A stretch of 8,156 bases of DNA from Bacillota bacterium (lineage in GTDB: Bacteria > Bacillota > Sulfobacillia > JAJZYS01 > JAJYTV01). The stretch lies in assembly GCA_021792885.1 (NCBI GenBank), contig JAJYTV010000068.1, positions 1 to 8,156 on the forward strand. The letters run 5' to 3'. Shown here in pieces: positions 6,578 through 8,156 of the stretch. Within the stretch, counting starts at the first letter, position 1. Each line of letters starts with the position of its first letter. The notes beneath the pieces are model-generated. The model had not been told where the DNA came from. It searched no databases and worked only from the letters and a program-made list of their open reading frames with translations. The translations under genes and the position numbers were made by a program.

Positions 6578-6607
6578 TTGCATGACCATGCATGACGGTC
6601 GTATACT
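6578..6607 (+). promoter_or_regulatory. argF-argG operon promoter (sigma-A/70 type)
   Basis: TTGCAT at 6578-6583 and TATACT at 6602-6607 are separated by 18 bp, giving a good housekeeping promoter inside an A/T-rich island within otherwise GC-rich DNA. Transcription would begin near 6613-6615. That leaves a leader of about 170 nt before argF, which holds a short peptide gene and a terminator. Confidence 0.75.
6579..6592. promoter_or_regulatory. ARG-box-like operator overlapping the argF promoter
   Basis: TGCATGACCATGCA is a perfect 5-bp inverted repeat (TGCAT/ATGCA) with a 4-bp centre. This is the geometry of ArgR/AhrC ARG boxes (TGAAT-4-ATTCA; the Bacillus form allows ATGCA on the right). 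It covers five of the six -35 bases and runs into the spacer, a position that would block RNA polymerase. The site next to it, TGAATAGCTATTGCA (6568-6582), has a perfect left half-site but 5-bp spacing, and it overlaps the first. CATGAC also repeats at 6581 and 6591, exactly 10 bp apart. The centre GACC is less A/T-rich than usual, and no argR gene is in the window, so the assignment is tentative. Confidence 0.5.
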
Positions 6608-6626
6608 GTCCCCATCCGGAACGGAA

Positions 6627-6671
6627 GGGGCTGGCTTCATGGCGACACGCAGCGCGCGGCTGGCCAGCCCC
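6627..6671 (+). other. Leader RNA hairpin that would bury the leader-peptide ribosome site
   Basis: GGGGCTGGC (6627-6635) is perfectly complementary to GCCAGCCCC (6663-6671), giving a 9-bp stem with a 27-nt loop that contains the leader ATG. The left arm includes the GGGG of the leader Shine-Dalgarno (AAGGGG, 6625-6630), so the folded form should reduce initiation on the leader peptide. A translating ribosome would open it. It may set the basal level of attenuation. Confidence 0.5.
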
Positions 6672-6695
6672 CTGACGACGAACGCGCGACGATAA
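6639..6695 (+). CDS. Putative arginine attenuator leader peptide (18 aa)
   Basis: The reading frame is MATRSARLASPLTTNARR followed by TAA. AAGGGG at 6625-6630 lies 8 nt before the ATG, which is about 25 nt from the predicted transcription start. Four of 18 residues are Arg (codons 4, 7, 17, 18), and the last two are tandem CGA. None of the argF Arg codons I read is CGA, so these look like deliberate slow codons. The stop codon (6693-6695) overlaps the first two bases of the terminator stem. A ribosome waiting for charged tRNA-Arg at codons 17-18 would cover the 5' arm and let transcription enter argF; release at the stop would let the terminator form. The peptide itself probably has no further role. 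The design parallels known amino-acid leader peptides (his, trp, leu), but I infer arginine here from sequence alone. Confidence 0.7.
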   Translation: MATRSARLASPLTTNARR

Positions 6696-6753
6696 GGACC
6701 CGCCGTATGCATGCCCTTCCCCAGACTGCGGGAGGGCACGGCGGGTCCTTTTT
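6694..6753 (+). terminator. Attenuator terminator in the argF leader
   Basis: AAGGACCCGCCGT (6694-6706) and ACGGCGGGTCCTT (6738-6750) form a perfect 13-bp stem. Inside it GCCCTTCCC (6713-6721) pairs with GGGAGGGC (6730-6737) with one bulged T, leaving an 8-nt loop. The stem runs into five consecutive T at 6749-6753. It lies 31 bp before the argF start and downstream of the argF promoter, and no full gene precedes it on this strand. It therefore makes sense as a conditional terminator rather than an end-of-gene terminator. The ATG at 6707 falls inside it and is not a real start. Confidence 0.85.
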
Positions 6754-6784
6754 ATGTTCGCGGCCGGGGAAAGGGGAGGACGGG

Positions 6785-7702
6785 ATGCTCGCCACCGATA
6801 TCGGGATCCAGGGTTCGGACCTGCTGACGCTCAACGACCTGTCCGCGCAGGCCATCCTCGACCTTCTGGACCTCTCGGCGCAGCTCCAGCACGTGCACGA
6901 CGCTCCATTGCGCGGCCGGACCATCGGGCTTCTCTTCCGCAAGCCCTCGACCCGCACCCGTGTCAGCTTCGAGGTGGCAGCCCTCGAGCTCGGCGCGCAC
7001 AGCATCTACATGACGGAGGAGCAGACACAGCTCTCGCGCGGCGAGACGGTGGCCGACACCGCAAAGGTCCTCTCGCGCTACCTGCAGGCGCTCGTGGTGC
7101 GGACGGGCGCGCACGCGGAGCTCGAGGCGTTCGCCGAGGCCGCGACGGTGCCGGTGGTGAACGCCCTCACGGACCGCTTCCACCCCTGCCAGGTGCTCGC
7201 CGACCTGAAGACGGTCCGCGAGGCGAAGGGCACGCTGGCTGACCTCGAGGTCGCCTGGGTGGGTGACGGCAACAACATGCTGCAGGAGTGGATCGTCGCC
7301 GCGGCGCAGCTCGGGATCCGGCTGCGGGCGGCTTGCCCCGCCGGCTACGACCCCGATCCCGTGGTGCTTTCCCTGCCAAACGTCGTCGCGCACCCGCCGA
7401 CCATCGTGCGCAGCCCGGCCGAGGCGGTCCGCGGGGCAGACGTCGTGATCACCGACACGTGGCTCTCGATGGGCCAGAAGGATTCGGACCAGAAGCGCCA
7501 GGCCTTCGAGGGATTCACCGTCGACGAGGCGCTCATGGCGAAGGCCGACTCCGAGGCGATCTTCCTGCACTGCCTGCCCGCCCACCGCGGCGAGGAGGTC
7601 ACGGACGGCGTGCTGGACGGCACGCAGTCGGTGGTGCTGGACGAGGCGGAGAACCGGCTGCACGTGCAGAAGGCGCTCCTGCTGGCGATCTTGGGCGAAT
7701 AG
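6785..7702 (+). CDS. argF: Ornithine carbamoyltransferase
   Basis: This enzyme joins ornithine and carbamoyl phosphate to give citrulline, the sixth step of arginine synthesis in the cytoplasm. It has 305 residues, normal for the family. The carbamoyl-phosphate loop KPSTRTRVSFE is at 53-63, FHPCQ at 132-136, and the ornithine-side DTWLSMGQ and HCLPAHRGEEV motifs are in the C-terminal domain. GDGNNM (160-165) is followed by LQEW where many homologues have AHS, a minor variation. I chose ATG 6785 because GGGGAGGA (6773-6780) lies 4 nt upstream. The frame continues up to an ATG at 6707, but that lies within the terminator hairpin. The gene is first in an operon with argG (12-bp gap). Regulation appears dual: an ARG-box-like operator and a leader-peptide attenuator. 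A catabolic carbamoyltransferase is less likely given argG next door. Confidence 0.95.
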   Translation: MLATDIGIQGSDLLTLNDLSAQAILDLLDLSAQLQHVHDAPLRGRTIGLLFRKPSTRTRVSFEVAALELGAHSIYMTEEQTQLSRGETVADTAKVLSRYLQALVVRTGAHAELEAFAEAATVPVVNALTDRFHPCQVLADLKTVREAKGTLADLEVAWVGDGNNMLQEWIVAAAQLGIRLRAACPAGYDPDPVVLSLPNVVAHPPTIVRSPAEAVRGADVVITDTWLSMGQKDSDQKRQAFEGFTVDEALMAKADSEAIFLHCLPAHRGEEVTDGVLDGTQSVVLDEAENRLHVQKALLLAILGE

Positions 7703-7714
7703 GAGGAAGGCGCA

Positions 7715-8156
7715 ATGCAGAAGCGGGTGGTGCTCGCCTACTCGGGGGGCCTCGACACTTCGGTGGCGATCCGCTGGCTCGCTGAACAGGGGTATGAGGT
7801 GATCGCGGCCACGGTCGACGTGGGGGAGCAGAAGAAGCTCGACGCGATCGCCCAGAAGGCGCTGCAGGTCGGGGCCAAGGACGCCTATGTCATCGATGCG
7901 AAGCAGGAGTTCTGCGAGGAGTTCCTCCTGCCCGCGATCGCCGCGAACGCGCTCTACCAGGGGCGCTACCCATTGGCGACGGCGCTGGCGCGCCCCCTGA
8001 TCGCAAAGCACCTCTGCCGCATCGCCGACGAGACCGGAGCGGAGGCCATCTCGCACGGCTGCACGGGCAAGGGGAATGACCAGGTGCGCTTCGACGTCGC
8101 GATCGAGACGCTGCGACCCGGGACGCGGGTGATCGCCCCGGCGCGGGAGTGGGGCC
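7715..8156 (+). CDS. argG: Argininosuccinate synthase (N-terminal part, runs off the window)
   Basis: This enzyme condenses citrulline and aspartate with ATP to form argininosuccinate, directly using the argF product. The first 147 residues of a protein that is normally about 400 are present; the window ends mid-gene. The ATP pyrophosphatase loop AYSGGLDTS is at 8-16. YPLATALARP at 85-94 is the conserved family segment, and SHGCTGKGNDQVRFD at 113-127 is the nucleotide and aspartate binding region. AGGAGG at 7701-7706 overlaps the argF stop codon and lies 8 nt before ATG 7715. The two genes are thus tightly spaced and cotranscribed, and both fall under the leader control upstream of argF. Nothing unusual is seen in the visible part. 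Confidence 0.97.
   Translation, partial: MQKRVVLAYSGGLDTSVAIRWLAEQGYEVIAATVDVGEQKKLDAIAQKALQVGAKDAYVIDAKQEFCEEFLLPAIAANALYQGRYPLATALARPLIAKHLCRIADETGAEAISHGCTGKGNDQVRFDVAIETLRPGTRVIAPAREWG

Noticed and set aside
3925..6615. Very long antisense open frame (896 codons) across arginase and the CAP gene
   Set aside because: It is the complement of well-supported genes. The translation is Arg/Pro/Ala/His-rich with no domains, as is typical of shadow frames in GC-rich DNA.
6613..6753. T-box riboswitch upstream of argF
   Set aside because: No AGGGTGG-N-ACCGCG element is present and the leader is too short (about 140 nt to the terminator) for a specifier stem plus antiterminator.
6707..6784. Upstream ATG giving a 26-residue N-terminal extension to ArgF
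   Set aside because: The ATG lies inside the terminator hairpin, has no ribosome site, and the extension is unlike the start of ornithine carbamoyltransferases. ATG 6785 has GGGGAGGA before it.
6752..8056. Long antisense open frame opposite argF and argG
   Set aside because: It lies opposite two confident enzymes and has a low-complexity, Arg/His/Leu-rich translation and no ribosome site.
1..8156. CRISPR arrays, tRNA/rRNA genes, insertion sequences, phage genes
   Set aside because: No regularly spaced repeats, no cloverleaf or rRNA-like segments, no transposase or integrase motifs and no terminal repeats were seen on either strand.

Overview
This is a GC-rich window (roughly 70% by eye). 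It has strong Shine-Dalgarno sequences and TTG or GTG starts at three genes. The arginase closely resembles the Bacillus RocF type, and a copper-amine-oxidase-N-like stalk domain is present. Together these suggest a high-GC Bacillota-like bacterium (Symbiobacterium or Thermaerobacter type). That assignment is inference from protein style, with moderate confidence at best.

Layout. Positions 121-489 encode a small VOC/glyoxalase-fold protein. It converges on an L,D-transpeptidase (556-1353, minus strand), and a long bidirectional terminator hairpin (500-550) separates them. Divergent from the transpeptidase is a NodB-fold (polysaccharide deacetylase-like) protein (1485-2117) that has lost both catalytic general acid/base residues. 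Next is a membrane-anchored molybdopterin oxidoreductase (2174-3262): a four-helix cytochrome-b-like domain fused, through an internal twin-arginine motif and a fifth helix, to a sulfite-oxidase-type domain. An arginase (3350-4246) follows. It overlaps by 4 bp a multidomain CAP-family lipoprotein (4243-5793). That gene converges on a YdcZ/DUF606-type small transporter (5790-6212, minus strand), and the two share one CTAG as both stop codons. After about 365 bp with no recognisable gene comes an arginine biosynthesis operon, argF (6785-7702) then argG (7715 to beyond the window end).

The most notable element is the argF leader (6578-6784). A good promoter (TTGCAT-N18-TATACT) carries an ARG-box-like palindrome over its -35 and spacer. 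The predicted transcript then encodes an 18-residue peptide, MATRSARLASPLTTNARR, preceded by a Shine-Dalgarno. The peptide has four arginines and ends in tandem CGA-CGA. Its TAA stop overlaps the first bases of a perfect 13-bp terminator stem with a T5 tract, just ahead of argF. This is the architecture of ribosome-mediated transcription attenuation, here apparently sensing arginine or charged tRNA-Arg and stacked with an ArgR-like operator.

Functional picture: the right half handles arginine synthesis (ornithine to citrulline to argininosuccinate). The arginase 2.5 kb away runs the opposite way (arginine to ornithine plus urea), so tight regulation would be expected. The left half is cell-envelope biology: peptidoglycan crosslinking, a degenerate NodB protein, an exported Mo enzyme and a surface lipoprotein.
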